Source: an uncultured Oscillospiraceae bacterium (GTDB lineage Bacteria > Bacillota > Clostridia > Oscillospirales > Acutalibacteraceae). From it: a stretch of 64,000 nucleotides of DNA. The position numbers and the translations under genes were made by a program. Position 1 is the first letter of the stretch; every line of letters begins with the position of its first letter. Positions 1 to 8,589 of the stretch are shown here, one piece after another. The DNA lies in the NCBI GenBank assembly GCA_949283785.1, contig CASDTR010000012.1, positions 62,001 through 126,000 of the forward strand. Direction: 5' to 3'. A model generated the notes under the pieces. The model made no database searches, was not told the origin of the DNA, and saw nothing but the letters and a program-made list of their open reading frames with translations.

Positions 1-1124
1 GTGCCGAACAGCTCCTTCGCCGTCCTTTCTCCGCTCTCTTTAAGCCTTGAAACAAAGGATATGAGTGGCTCGATACATTCTCCCAGTCCGACCTGCTCGG
101 CTCCCCAGTAGTTCATCTGGAGATTAATGTTCATGGTATACCCGCACTTCCAAACAGGCTCGGGGCTTTCGTTCCAAATGCCCTGCAAATTGGCGGGCAT
201 CGACCCGCAGCGCGAGCTTGATATGAGCAGATATTTTCCGAAATTAAACAGCGTCTCGCTCTTATCCGCCGTGTCGTCGCCGTGAAGGCTCAGGCTGCTC
301 AGAGAGTAAAGGCTTGAGTAATCCTCAATGTGCCTCTCCCTTACGGACTCAAAGCCGAGACTGAGGGCTCTTTCAGTAACGGCACATATTTTCTCAGCAT
401 TTGCTTTCACATCATAAAAATCGGTGACACCGGAAAAATATATTTCTATAAATGAGGCTCCCGTTATTTTTATTCCGCCGTCAGCCTCCCTTTTGCCGTC
501 GCTCCTTATCTTTATGCTGCAATAATACTTTATCGTTCCCTCTCCCGAGGCAAAACTCACGGGATAACACTTATCGGGACACCTGCCGCCAAAGACGATT
601 TCGCTGTCAGTACAGCTCTTTTCACAGAAGAGGGCGGGCTCAAAATCAACGATCCTTGTAAGAATATTGCCGTCGGCTCTTATCTTTAAACCGAGAACCA
701 TATCCGCGTTGGAGCAAAAACACTGCTCCTCAACGGAAGCTCCCCCTTCCCTGTAAAAAGCGCTCACTGTCGCCTTTTCCAAATCAAGCTCCCTTGCGTA
801 ATCCTCGCGCTGAACGTTTTCCGATCTTATGTATAGATTTCCTAAAGGGACATATGCCTCCGAATCGTCGCCGTAAAAGTATTTTCTCAGGAGCTTCGCC
901 GTTTTTCCCGGTTTTCCGTCCTTGGCCGCACTGCGCACAAGACTTATCTTATCAGCTGCGAAACCCTTTCCTTTATTCCTGCCGTTTCCGCTCCAGAGGG
1001 AATCCAAATTAAGTGATATTTTCCCGTTTTGGTCTGCGTAATACATGCCGCCGAAAAATCCGTTGCCCACGGGGTAGGCCTCCTCAAAATACGCAGCGGG
1101 TGATGAAAATAATATTTTATTCAT
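1..1124 (-). CDS. GH95-type alpha-L-fucosidase (partial, C-terminus outside window)
   Basis: About 374 N-terminal residues are visible and the gene runs off the left edge. The start reads MNKILFSSPAAYFEEAYPVG, followed by GNGFFGGM and LDSLWSGN, the N-terminal signature of glycoside hydrolase family 95. Near residue 330 it has the family block NLQGIWNES and INLQMNYW that leads into the catalytic barrel. GH95 enzymes remove terminal alpha-1,2-linked fucose (some act on L-galactose) by inversion. No signal peptide is visible, so it probably acts in the cytoplasm on imported oligosaccharides. An AGAAGG ribosome site lies just upstream of the ATG. It diverges from a ROK regulator that may control it. 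The catalytic residues lie beyond the edge and cannot be checked. Confidence 0.88.
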   Translation of the reverse strand, partial: MNKILFSSPAAYFEEAYPVGNGFFGGMYYADQNGKISLNLDSLWSGNGRNKGKGFAADKISLVRSAAKDGKPGKTAKLLRKYFYGDDSEAYVPLGNLYIRSENVQREDYARELDLEKATVSAFYREGGASVEEQCFCSNADMVLGLKIRADGNILTRIVDFEPALFCEKSCTDSEIVFGGRCPDKCYPVSFASGEGTIKYYCSIKIRSDGKREADGGIKITGASFIEIYFSGVTDFYDVKANAEKICAVTERALSLGFESVRERHIEDYSSLYSLSSLSLHGDDTADKSETLFNFGKYLLISSSRCGSMPANLQGIWNESPEPVWKCGYTMNINLQMNYWGAEQVGLGECIEPLISFVSRLKESGERTAKELFG

Positions 1125-1231
1125 TTTATCCCTTCTTCTTTGTTTTTTCAATTAATAAACGTAAAAAAATTTTCGTTTTGGGAAAAATCATTATATTTTT
1201 TTCTAAAATTGCAATAAATCACAACAAATAA

Positions 1232-1259
1232 TTGTAACATTACTTAAATATTTTATACT
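1232..1259 (+). promoter_or_regulatory. Candidate promoter for the ROK regulator
   Basis: TTGTAA (1232-1237), a 16-base spacer and TATACT (1254-1259) lie in the AT-rich gap between the divergent GH95 and ROK genes. This gap (1125-1401) otherwise holds only the inverted repeat listed next. Confidence 0.4.
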
Positions 1260-1310
1260 GCTGCAATAAATTAGACAAGTTTGTAATATGGAGCTTTTAT
1301 ATGGTATTTT

Positions 1311-1332
1311 GTATCCATACGCTGACGGATAC
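1311..1332. promoter_or_regulatory. Inverted repeat, possible ROK operator
   Basis: GTATCC at 1311-1316 and GGATAC at 1327-1332 form a 6-10-6 dyad, two helical half-turns apart. It lies between the divergent GH95 and ROK genes and downstream of the candidate ROK promoter. That is a sensible place for an autoregulatory operator, but no binding evidence exists. Confidence 0.3.
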
Positions 1333-1401
1333 GATCTGAATACGGTTGACTAATCTTAAAAACTTTGTTAAAGTGGGTTTAATAAATAAAGGGAGGCGAA
1401 A

Positions 1402-2385
1402 ATCACGGAAAATCAGGCTTTAAAGAAAATCAAAACCGAAAACCTCAATATCATCTGCGGCTATATGCGCACGGCAAGGAAAGCCACCCTTCCCGAAATC
1501 ACGGAAAATACAGGGTTCAGTTTCCCAACGGTAAAGAAGCTTGTGACGCTGGGAGTAAGCCACGGCGTTTTTTCTGTCTGCGAGGAGAAAAACGTTTCCG
1601 AAAAAGCAGGAAGAAGAGCTCAGGTCTACAAAATAAATCCTCAATATATGTATCTTGCCGTCATCGTAATCGACATCGACACGATTTTTACAAGAGTTTA
1701 CGATTTTTGCCTTGATACCGTCTGCTCCCGCCAAAGAGAGATCTTTGACCCCTGTGCGCTCAGCATCATCGACGAGGAAACGGATATGATTTTTAAAACC
1801 TACAAAAACCTCAGATCTCTCGTCATGGTCCTTCCCGCCCCCATCTTCAAAGGGAAAATCAGAAAGAATTTCAGACTTCCGTCCCTTGAAGGAATAGATT
1901 TCAGAGAAAGGTTCGCCGATAAAACCAATGCTCTGATAAAAGTGGAAAACGATATGAACATCCTCACCCTCTCCGCTTTGAGGGATGAGCGGGTGGAAAA
2001 CAAAAACTCGGTTATAGCATCATTTCAGCAGGGCTTTTCGGGCTTCGGAGCGGGCTTCGTAAGCGAGGGCAGGCTTCTCACGGGCTTTTCCGGCTATGCG
2101 GGAGAAATTCACAATCTTCCCATAGCCTCCGATATTTCGGGAAAGGAGATCCCGAAAGACGCCTTCACCATGATAGCCGCTTCCATTGTATCCGTTTACA
2201 ATCCCGAGTACCTTTTTGTATACGCTCCCGAAAATTTCATAACCGCGGAATATATCGAGGAAAATTTGCGCAGCCGCATCCCCGACTACGCCGTACCGAA
2301 AATTTTTATTAAGCAGGCTTTTATTTCGGATATGTTTACGGGAGCAGAAATATACTGCCGCAAGGATATGGAAATAGATTTTTGA
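1402..2385 (+). CDS. ROK-family transcriptional repressor, probable non-AUG start
   Basis: The protein has an N-terminal winged helix-turn-helix (NLNIICGYMRTARKATLPEI, then TGFSFPTVKKLV) followed by a ROK-type sugar-sensing domain with VENDMN and FGAGFVSEGRLLTGFSGYAG. The Zn motif CxCGxxGC and a clear phosphate-binding loop are missing, so it is a regulator rather than a sugar kinase. The first in-frame ATG (1465) would cut off HTH helix 1. The open frame upstream has no ATG, GTG or TTG before the stop at 1387, yet a strong GGGAGG lies at 1391-1396. ATC at 1402 (or ACG at 1405) is therefore placed as start by inference. A conservative annotation would use 1465. It likely senses a sugar and controls the flanking GH95 and GH116 genes. 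Confidence 0.75.
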   Translation: MTENQALKKIKTENLNIICGYMRTARKATLPEITENTGFSFPTVKKLVTLGVSHGVFSVCEEKNVSEKAGRRAQVYKINPQYMYLAVIVIDIDTIFTRVYDFCLDTVCSRQREIFDPCALSIIDEETDMIFKTYKNLRSLVMVLPAPIFKGKIRKNFRLPSLEGIDFRERFADKTNALIKVENDMNILTLSALRDERVENKNSVIASFQQGFSGFGAGFVSEGRLLTGFSGYAGEIHNLPIASDISGKEIPKDAFTMIAASIVSVYNPEYLFVYAPENFITAEYIEENLRSRIPDYAVPKIFIKQAFISDMFTGAEIYCRKDMEIDF

Positions 2386-2409
2386 GCGAAGTTTACTTCG
2401 CTCTTTTTT
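2384..2409 (+). terminator. Rho-independent terminator after ROK gene
   Basis: GAGCGAAG, loop TTTA, CTTCGCTC, then six T. The hairpin begins inside the stop codon of the regulator. Confidence 0.85.
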
Positions 2410-2551
2410 GTACCGTAATTCGTACAAATCCCGCTTCCTCAATTTGTACAAAACAGAGAATCAAATTTCAGCCATTGACTTTTCTTTTGTTTGTGGTATC
2501 GTTATCGTATTAATAAACAGGGTTTAAAAATCCTTTCTGGAGTGGATACTA

Positions 2552-5116
2552 ATGCTTGATTTTACAGGAGAACACTTAAGCGAAATCTCCTTTCCTTTAG
2601 GAGGAATAGGAACGGGAAGCGTGGGCCTTGCGGGAAACGGACGGCTCATCGACTGGGAAATATTCAACCGACCGAACAAATGCTCCTATAACGAATACAC
2701 GAACTTTGCCGTAAAGGCGGAGAGCGGCGACGAGGTTCTGGACGCGAGAATCCTTCAGGGAGACATATACAAAAATCTCATGGGCGATAAATCCGCCTCA
2801 ACGCACCATTCATGGGGCTACGGCCACGGCCCCAACCGCACAACGCTTTCAGGCATGGCCCATTTTTCGGATGTAAACTTCAGCGGACGCTTCCCCCTTG
2901 CTCAAATAAGCTATAACGAAGAGGCTTTCCCGGGAAAAATAAAGCTTTCGGCTTTTAATCCGTTCATCCCCTCTGACGATAAAAATTCGAGTATCCCCGC
3001 CGCATTCTTTCAGTGGGATATCGAAAACACCTCGGACAGGGAAATCACCTATACCGTCGCTTTTTCCTGCGGAAATCCCCTGAAACCCCAAACGGAAAAC
3101 CGCTTCTCAAAGGACGGGGATATTTCGGGCATCACCCTTGAAAGCGCGAAAAACAAAAAGGGAAATTTAAAAATAGCAACGGACTGCCCCGACGTTTCAT
3201 ATCAGGAATACTGGTACCGCTCAGGCCGGTTCGACGATTTGACAGTATTTTGGCGCGAATTTTCAGCTTTCGGAAAGCTTCAAAACCGTCACTACGACGC
3301 CCACGAAAAGGTTTACGGCAGACTCGATATAGGCGACATGTGTACCCTTGAGGGACGCATAAAATTAAAGCCCCGCGAAAAGGGCTCAATACGCTTTGTG
3401 CTCTCTTGGTATTTCCCCGTATTCGAAAAACACTGGGGCGGAAAAAAATTAAAGCGGCCCTCCTGGAAAAACTATTACGCCTCTCTTTTCTCGGGCTCCG
3501 ACGAAGCCGCCGAATACTGCCTTAAAAACTTCGATTCCCTTTTTGAAAAGACAAAGCTCTTTGCCGACTCCCTATACTCCACCACTATACCCGAAAAAGC
3601 TCTCGAAGCCGCAGGGGCAAACCTTGCGGTACTTAAAAGCTCCACCTGTATGCGCCTTGAGGACGGCACCTTTTACGCCTTCGAGGGCACAAACGCCGAC
3701 ACAGGCAGCTGTGAGGGCAGCTGCACTCATGTTTGGAATTACGCCTACGCCCTCCCCTTCCTATTCCCCGCCCTTGAGCGCTCCATGCGCGACGCCGATT
3801 ACAAATACAACTTTGTCAAAACGGGAGAGATGAAATTCCGCATAATGCTGCCTTTAGGCTCAAAGCAGTGGAATTTCAGAGCCTGCGTTGACGGTCAGTT
3901 CGGCGGAATAATAAAGCTTTACCGAGACTGGAAAATTTCGGGAGACGACGAATTTTTAAAACGGAACTGGGAGAAGGCGAAAAAAGCTCTGGAATACGCC
4001 TGGAGCGACAAAAACCCCGACAAATGGGACCCCGAAAAGAGCGGGGTGATTACGGGCAGACAGCACCACACCCTTGACGTTGAGCTCTTCGGTCCGAACC
4101 CGTGGCTTACGGGCTTTTACATCGGCGGGCTTCTGGCGGGAAGCGAAATAGCCGAATACTTAGGTGAAAAGGAAACCGCCGCCAAGTACCGACGCATTGC
4201 GGAAAAGGGCAAAAAATATATTGACTCCGAGCTCTGGAACGGAAGATACTACGTTCAGAAAATCGACGTTAAGGATAAAAACGTACTGAAGCCCTACGGG
4301 CAGTCGGATAAAAACATCTGTAACGAATACTGGAACGATGAGAAAAAGGAGATAAAGTATCAGATAGGCGAAGGCTGTCAAATCGACCAGACGGTTGCCC
4401 AATGGCACATGGATATATGCGGTCTCGGGGAGATTTTCCCCCATGACAAAGCCCGCGCCGCTTTAAGGAGCCTTTACGACATCAATTTCAAATCCATGAG
4501 AGAGGTCTTTAACCCCTGCCGCATATTTGCCCTCAACGACGAAAAGGGACTGCTTATCTGCAACTGGGATAAAGACGCATATAAGCCTCAGATACCCATT
4601 CCCTACTCCGAAGAGGTAATGACAGGCTTTGAGTATGCCGCCGCGGCGGAAATGATTAAAAAGGGACTTATAAAAGAGGGAACAGAGTGCATCGAAGCGG
4701 TAAGGGACAGATACGACGGCAAAAAGCGCAACCCTTACGCGGAAATCGAGTGCGGCTCCTCCTATGCCCGCTCAATGGCAAGCTATTCCTTTATTCCCCT
4801 TTTCAGCGGCTTCATATTCGATAAGCCCCGTAAAACTCTGGGCTTTAAGCCCATCCAAAACGCCGAAACTTTCAAAACCTTCTGGAGCATTGACGGCTCC
4901 TGGGGCACTTTTGAGATAAACGGCAAAGAAAGCCGCTTTTGTGTACTTTACGGTGAAATCAGCCTCAATAAATTCATACTACCCGAGAAATTTTCGCAGC
5001 AGACAAAAGCTTTCAAAAACGGCGAAGAGCTTAGCGCCGCCTGCGAAAACGGAAATGTGATTTTCCCCGAAACCGTAACTCTTAAAGAAAAGGATTGTAT
5101 GGAGTTCAAGGGATAA
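2552..5116 (+). CDS. GH116 glycosidase (GBA2-like beta-glycosidase)
   Basis: This 854-residue protein opens with ISFPLGGIGTGSVGLAGNGR and IDWEIFNRP, the typical start of the GH116 N-terminal beta-sandwich. The (alpha/alpha)6 catalytic domain follows. It contains CEGSCTHVWNYAYALPFLFP near residue 388, where the nucleophile Glu of this family is expected, and HHTLDVELFGPNPW near residue 509, with the probable acid/base Asp. Family members hydrolyse beta-glucosides, xylosides or glucosylceramide with retention; the substrate cannot be told from sequence. No signal peptide is visible, so it is probably cytoplasmic. A GGAGTGG-like site precedes the ATG. It follows the ROK regulator but has its own leader, and a strong terminator closes it. 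Confidence 0.87.
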   Translation: MLDFTGEHLSEISFPLGGIGTGSVGLAGNGRLIDWEIFNRPNKCSYNEYTNFAVKAESGDEVLDARILQGDIYKNLMGDKSASTHHSWGYGHGPNRTTLSGMAHFSDVNFSGRFPLAQISYNEEAFPGKIKLSAFNPFIPSDDKNSSIPAAFFQWDIENTSDREITYTVAFSCGNPLKPQTENRFSKDGDISGITLESAKNKKGNLKIATDCPDVSYQEYWYRSGRFDDLTVFWREFSAFGKLQNRHYDAHEKVYGRLDIGDMCTLEGRIKLKPREKGSIRFVLSWYFPVFEKHWGGKKLKRPSWKNYYASLFSGSDEAAEYCLKNFDSLFEKTKLFADSLYSTTIPEKALEAAGANLAVLKSSTCMRLEDGTFYAFEGTNADTGSCEGSCTHVWNYAYALPFLFPALERSMRDADYKYNFVKTGEMKFRIMLPLGSKQWNFRACVDGQFGGIIKLYRDWKISGDDEFLKRNWEKAKKALEYAWSDKNPDKWDPEKSGVITGRQHHTLDVELFGPNPWLTGFYIGGLLAGSEIAEYLGEKETAAKYRRIAEKGKKYIDSELWNGRYYVQKIDVKDKNVLKPYGQSDKNICNEYWNDEKKEIKYQIGEGCQIDQTVAQWHMDICGLGEIFPHDKARAALRSLYDINFKSMREVFNPCRIFALNDEKGLLICNWDKDAYKPQIPIPYSEEVMTGFEYAAAAEMIKKGLIKEGTECIEAVRDRYDGKKRNPYAEIECGSSYARSMASYSFIPLFSGFIFDKPRKTLGFKPIQNAETFKTFWSIDGSWGTFEINGKESRFCVLYGEISLNKFILPEKFSQQTKAFKNGEELSAACENGNVIFPETVTLKEKDCMEFKG

Positions 5117-5132
5117 TAGACTTAAAAGAAAA

Positions 5133-5177
5133 CAGCTCTCCCGCGGCTTTTGAGCAAAGGGAGAGCTGCTGCTTTTT
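5133..5177 (+). terminator. Terminator after GH116 gene
   Basis: CAGCTCTCCC (5133-5142) pairs with GGGAGAGCTG (5159-5168), followed by CTGCTTTTT. Confidence 0.85.
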
Positions 5178-5207
5178 GTAAGAATCATTGCTTTATGTTA
5201 ATACTAA

Positions 5208-5500
5208 AAAGGATACCCGAAAACGGATATCCTTTGTTTGTCAATAAAGTTGTTTTATGCTTAATATTTTTTAATTACTGCTTTGCCGGATTAAGGAAAA
5301 ACCAGATACATCACAAAAAGAACACGGCATCAGTTTTTCCGTGTTCTGCCATTTAAATGTGCAAAATACATCGGGCTCAGCCCACAATCCCTCAGTCAAA
5401 GCTTTGCTTTGACAGCTCCCTTTACACAAGGGAGACAAGGGTGTGTGCTGAATTTCGGTTTTTCGACAGCCTCAGGATATCCGTTTTTCGGATATCCTTT
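5208..5500 (+). mobile_element. MITE-like dispersed element, copy A, with flanking duplicated hairpins
   Basis: The left end GTTTGTCAATAAAGTTG (5236-5252) runs on into TTTTATGCTTAA. The right block (5383-5473) carries CACAATCCCTC, a TCAAAGC/GCTTTGA stem, a CTCCCTT/AAGGGAG stem, and ends GGTTTTTCGACAG. The ends form a short imperfect inverted repeat (TTGTCAATAAA against CTGTCGAAAAA). On each side stands a hairpin with the same stem, GGATA(C/T)CCG...CGGATATCC (5211-5232 and 5475-5498). The element lies between the convergent GH116 and ruvX genes and encodes no protein. Copies B and C are at 37154-37521 and 40158-40516. Confidence 0.65.
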
Positions 5501-5507
5501 TGCTTTT

Positions 5508-5933
5508 TTAAATTTCTGAGCGGTTCTTTCGGTAGCTCATGTAGCTTTCGAGGATCATTACCGCCGAAACGGCATCGACGATATTCTTCCTCTTTTTGCC
5601 GCGGACGTTGACCGTGCTCAAAGCGTTGTGGGCGGCGACAGTCGTGAGCCTTTCGTCCCAGAGGGTAGTTTCTATTCCGCTTTTTTCTGCAATAAGCTTT
5701 GAAAAGCCCTCGCACTTTTCGGCTCTCGCACCCAGTGTTCCGTCCATATTTTTGGGATAGCCTACAACTATGAGCTTCGCTCCCCGCTTTTTGGCTTCCG
5801 AAACTACCTCGTCCGCCGCCTTTTCCTCGTCGGTTTCAAAAATCACTCCCGCGGGAGAGGCAAGCATTTCCAGAGCGTCGCACACGGCAAGTCCCGTTCT
5901 CGAGTCCCCGTAATCAACAGACAATATCACCAT
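5508..5933 (-). CDS. ruvX: Putative pre-16S rRNA nuclease / Holliday junction resolvase-like YqgF
   Basis: This 141-residue protein has the RNase H-like fold motifs of YqgF/RuvX: the first acidic residue in LSVDYGDSRTGLAV, IVVGYPKNMDGT, LWDERLTT, and VDAVSAVMILESYM with the last acidic residue. Family members take part in 16S rRNA 5' maturation and were first described as Holliday junction resolvases. GAGGCGG precedes the ATG. It is the last gene of the PBP-pyr run and starts 10 bases after pyrD. The hairpin beyond its stop belongs to repeat element copy A. Confidence 0.93.
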   Translation of the reverse strand: MVILSVDYGDSRTGLAVCDALEMLASPAGVIFETDEEKAADEVVSEAKKRGAKLIVVGYPKNMDGTLGARAEKCEGFSKLIAEKSGIETTLWDERLTTVAAHNALSTVNVRGKKRKNIVDAVSAVMILESYMSYRKNRSEI

Positions 5934-5943
5934 ATTATCCGCC

Positions 5944-6855
5944 TCACCAGGGCTGAACCTTTCCGACTATTTCGGAAACGCTCGCTATGCCGTTTTTGTC
6001 AAGGTATTCGTTAAGGCCGTCAATAATCTTTACAGGGGCGTAGGCGTCGGAGAACATGGCCGTTCCCACCTGTACGGCGCCGGCTCCCGCGAGCATCATC
6101 TCCACCGCGTCCTGCCACTTGGCGATTCCGCCCATGCCGATTACGGGAATCTTAACGCGGTTAGCCACCTGCCAAACCATTCTCACAGCCACAGGGAAAA
6201 CCGCAGGGCCTGACATTCCGCCCACGTTATTGTGAAGAATGGGACGGCGCGAATTTATATCAATTCTCATACCCGTAAGGGTGTTTATAAGGGAGACCGC
6301 ATCCGCTCCCGCCGCTTCAGCCGCCGCTGCGATTTCCGCAATGTCGGTGACGTTGGGGGTGAGCTTTACTATAAGAGGCTGCTTGCAGACCTTTTTTACC
6401 ATCGACGTTATGGACTCGACGCTGGCGCAGGAGGTGCCGAAGGAGGCTCCGCCCTCTTTGACGTTGGGGCAGGAAATATTGAGCTCCACCATATCGACTG
6501 AGGTATCCGCAAGCCTTTCGACTGCCTTGCAGTATTCGTCGGGAGTGCTGCCCGCAATGTTCGCAATAACAACGGTTCCCTGCTCGCTCAGCCACGGAAG
6601 CTCATCCTTTACAAAGCTCTCAACGCCGGGGTTCTGAAGTCCCACGCTGTTTAAAATTCCGCTTGGGGTCTCAGCGATTCTCACGGGAGGATTTCCGAAA
6701 CGGGGATTTAAAGTAGTTCCCTTGCAGGAAACTCCCCCCAGCTTTGAAATGGGATAAAACTCATTGTATTCCCTTCCGAAACCGTAGGTTCCCGAAGCCG
6801 TGATGACGGGGTTTTTGAGCTCAACCCCCGCTATATTAACTCTTAAATCAGCCAT
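5944..6855 (-). CDS. pyrD: Dihydroorotate dehydrogenase B, catalytic subunit
   Basis: This 303-residue FMN protein of class 1B oxidises dihydroorotate to orotate and passes electrons to PyrK. Visible motifs are VITASGTYGFG, SCKGTTLNPR, NSVGLQNPG and the active-site loop NISCPNVKEGG with its catalytic Cys about 8-10 residues further on, then IVKLTPNV and GMGGI for FMN phosphate. The start ATG overlaps the end of pyrK by 8 bases, with GGGAGGTAG upstream. The overlap with pyrK supports the NAD-linked heterotetramer type rather than a quinone-linked class 2 enzyme. Confidence 0.96.
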   Translation of the reverse strand: MADLRVNIAGVELKNPVITASGTYGFGREYNEFYPISKLGGVSCKGTTLNPRFGNPPVRIAETPSGILNSVGLQNPGVESFVKDELPWLSEQGTVVIANIAGSTPDEYCKAVERLADTSVDMVELNISCPNVKEGGASFGTSCASVESITSMVKKVCKQPLIVKLTPNVTDIAEIAAAAEAAGADAVSLINTLTGMRIDINSRRPILHNNVGGMSGPAVFPVAVRMVWQVANRVKIPVIGMGGIAKWQDAVEMMLAGAGAVQVGTAMFSDAYAPVKIIDGLNEYLDKNGIASVSEIVGKVQPW

Positions 6856-7621
6856 TCCACACTACCTCCCTCGAATCAAAAACAGGTCCGTTTTTGCATA
6901 CATGACGGTAGTGCTCGCCGTCCTTTTCCTTTGTCTTGCAGGCGCACACGAGGCAGGCTCCTATTCCGCAGCCCATTCTCTCCTCGAGAGATACAAAGCA
7001 GGGAATGCCCTTTGCCTCAGCCATTGCCGCCACGTTTTTAAGCATGGGCGCAGGTCCGCAGGCGAACACCGCTGCGCAGGGCTTTTCGAGGCGCTCTTTG
7101 AGGACGTCCGTCACAAAGCCGTGGCGGCCGTAGCTTCCGTCATCGGTGGTAACATACACGTTTTCGCAGACTTCTTTGAAATCATCCTCCAAAATGAGGG
7201 CCGATTTACTGCGGAAACCTAAAATCGCGTCGGCCTTTTTACCGTATATTTTACACGTCTCCAGAAGGGGAGGCACGCCTATTCCGCCGCCTACAAAGAC
7301 GACGCTTTCATATTTTTCGTCGGCGGGGAAGCCGTTGCCGAGAGGACCGAGGATATTTATAATATCCCCTTCCTTTCTCTCGGAAAGCCACAGAGTACCC
7401 TCGCCTCTCACCTCAAAGACAATGCGGATTGTGCCTTTGGCTTTGTCTATACCGCAAAGGGATATGGGGCGGCGCAGGGTTTTGCCGTCGCAGAGGATAT
7501 TTACAAACTGTCCCGCCTTAGCCTTTTCAGCTATCTGCGGCGCTTCAATTGTAAAATCATAAGCCGTTTCACTGAGCTTATTGACAGTTAAAATTTTAAA
7601 ATCATCCTGGATATATTTCAT
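6848..7621 (-). CDS. pyrK: Dihydroorotate dehydrogenase electron transfer subunit
   Basis: This 257-residue protein has the ferredoxin-reductase fold: an FAD-binding RRPISLCGID loop, the NAD-binding glycine stretch VGGGIGVPPLL, and a C-terminal [2Fe-2S] cluster with Cys residues in MGCGIGACLVCACK and a fourth in HVCKNGP. It shuttles electrons from dihydroorotate-reduced PyrD to NAD+. A GGAGG site lies just before the ATG, and the stop overlaps pyrD. Confidence 0.96.
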   Translation of the reverse strand: MKYIQDDFKILTVNKLSETAYDFTIEAPQIAEKAKAGQFVNILCDGKTLRRPISLCGIDKAKGTIRIVFEVRGEGTLWLSERKEGDIINILGPLGNGFPADEKYESVVFVGGGIGVPPLLETCKIYGKKADAILGFRSKSALILEDDFKEVCENVYVTTDDGSYGRHGFVTDVLKERLEKPCAAVFACGPAPMLKNVAAMAEAKGIPCFVSLEERMGCGIGACLVCACKTKEKDGEHYRHVCKNGPVFDSREVVWNG

Positions 7622-7638
7622 CTTTGCCTCCGGGAATT

Positions 7639-8574
7639 TTATTTTTTAAGGGCGGGAATAAAGGAGGTTATGTCGTCCCTCATTCTGATTGCCTCGCGGC
7701 GTGAAGCGGCTGCGTAATCCTTTTCATCGCAGTTTTCTTCCTTTTTGTACGCGCACATGATTGAGCGGGAGGCGTTTACTATTGCGCCTATGCCGTTTTC
7801 ATCGAAGGCGCCCGCAAGGTTCGCGGCGGAGCCTCCCTGTGCGCCGTAGCCCGGAACAAGGAAGAAGGTGTGGGGAAGAGCTTTTCTCAATTCCGTGAGC
7901 TGGTCGGGATAGGTTGCGCCGACTACCGCGCCTACTCCCGAATAGCCCGTCTCGCCCATGAGCTCCTCGCCCCAGCTTTTGCACAGGCCGCCCATCTCCC
8001 TGTAAAGGGTGGGACTGTCGCCTATGGGCTTATCCTGAAGCTCGCCTGAGGAGGGATTTGAGGTTTTAACGAGAACAAAAATGCCTTTATCCTTTTCACG
8101 GCAGATATTGAGAAGGGGCTTAATGCCGTCGCTGCCGAGGTATCCGTTTACCGTAAGAGCGTCGGCTCCGAAGGGCTCAAAGGTCTTATCGTTTACTTTG
8201 ACCTCACCAAGATGAGCCGCCGCATAAGCTTCCATTGTGGTGCCTATATCGTTTCTCTTGCCGTCGGTTATAACGTACATTCCCTTTTCCTTTGCATAGG
8301 CGATGGTATCATAGAGAGCCTTTACTCCCTGCCAGCCGTACATTTCATAGTAGGCGCACTGGGGCTTTACGGCGGGAACTATGTCGCACAGGGCGTCGAT
8401 AAGTCCTTTGTTGAAAAGGAGAAGGGCGTGGGCCGCTCCCTCAAGGGTCTCGCCGTACTCTTTGAAGGCTTCCTCCTTGATGTAAGCGGGAATATAGTCA
8501 AGCTTCGGGTCAAGACCCGCGACGGTGGGATTCCCCGTCTCTTTGATTTTGGCGATAAGTCTGTCAAGTGACAT
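7639..8574 (-). CDS. pyrF: Orotidine 5'-phosphate decarboxylase (type 2)
   Basis: This 311-residue enzyme converts OMP to UMP. It shows GLDPKLDYIP near the N-terminus, the catalytic DxKxxD loop as VITDGKRNDIGTTMEAYA, and FVLVKTSNPSSGE. Its length and motif spacing match the long type 2 subfamily rather than the 230-residue type 1. A GAGGAGG site precedes the start. It lies 15 bases from pyrC and 17 from pyrK, so it is cotranscribed with them. Confidence 0.96.
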   Translation of the reverse strand: MSLDRLIAKIKETGNPTVAGLDPKLDYIPAYIKEEAFKEYGETLEGAAHALLLFNKGLIDALCDIVPAVKPQCAYYEMYGWQGVKALYDTIAYAKEKGMYVITDGKRNDIGTTMEAYAAAHLGEVKVNDKTFEPFGADALTVNGYLGSDGIKPLLNICREKDKGIFVLVKTSNPSSGELQDKPIGDSPTLYREMGGLCKSWGEELMGETGYSGVGAVVGATYPDQLTELRKALPHTFFLVPGYGAQGGSAANLAGAFDENGIGAIVNASRSIMCAYKKEENCDEKDYAAASRREAIRMRDDITSFIPALKK

Positions 8575-8589
8575 TTTTATTCCTCCTCA

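Noticed and set aside
2020..2451. Long minus-strand open frames opposite the ROK gene and GH116 gene
   Set aside because: They are shadows of real genes: no ribosome site, odd composition, and no family motifs.
5383..5473. Repeat blocks as a CRISPR array
   Set aside because: Copies are single, far apart, in both orientations and not separated by spacers of fixed length; no cas gene is present.
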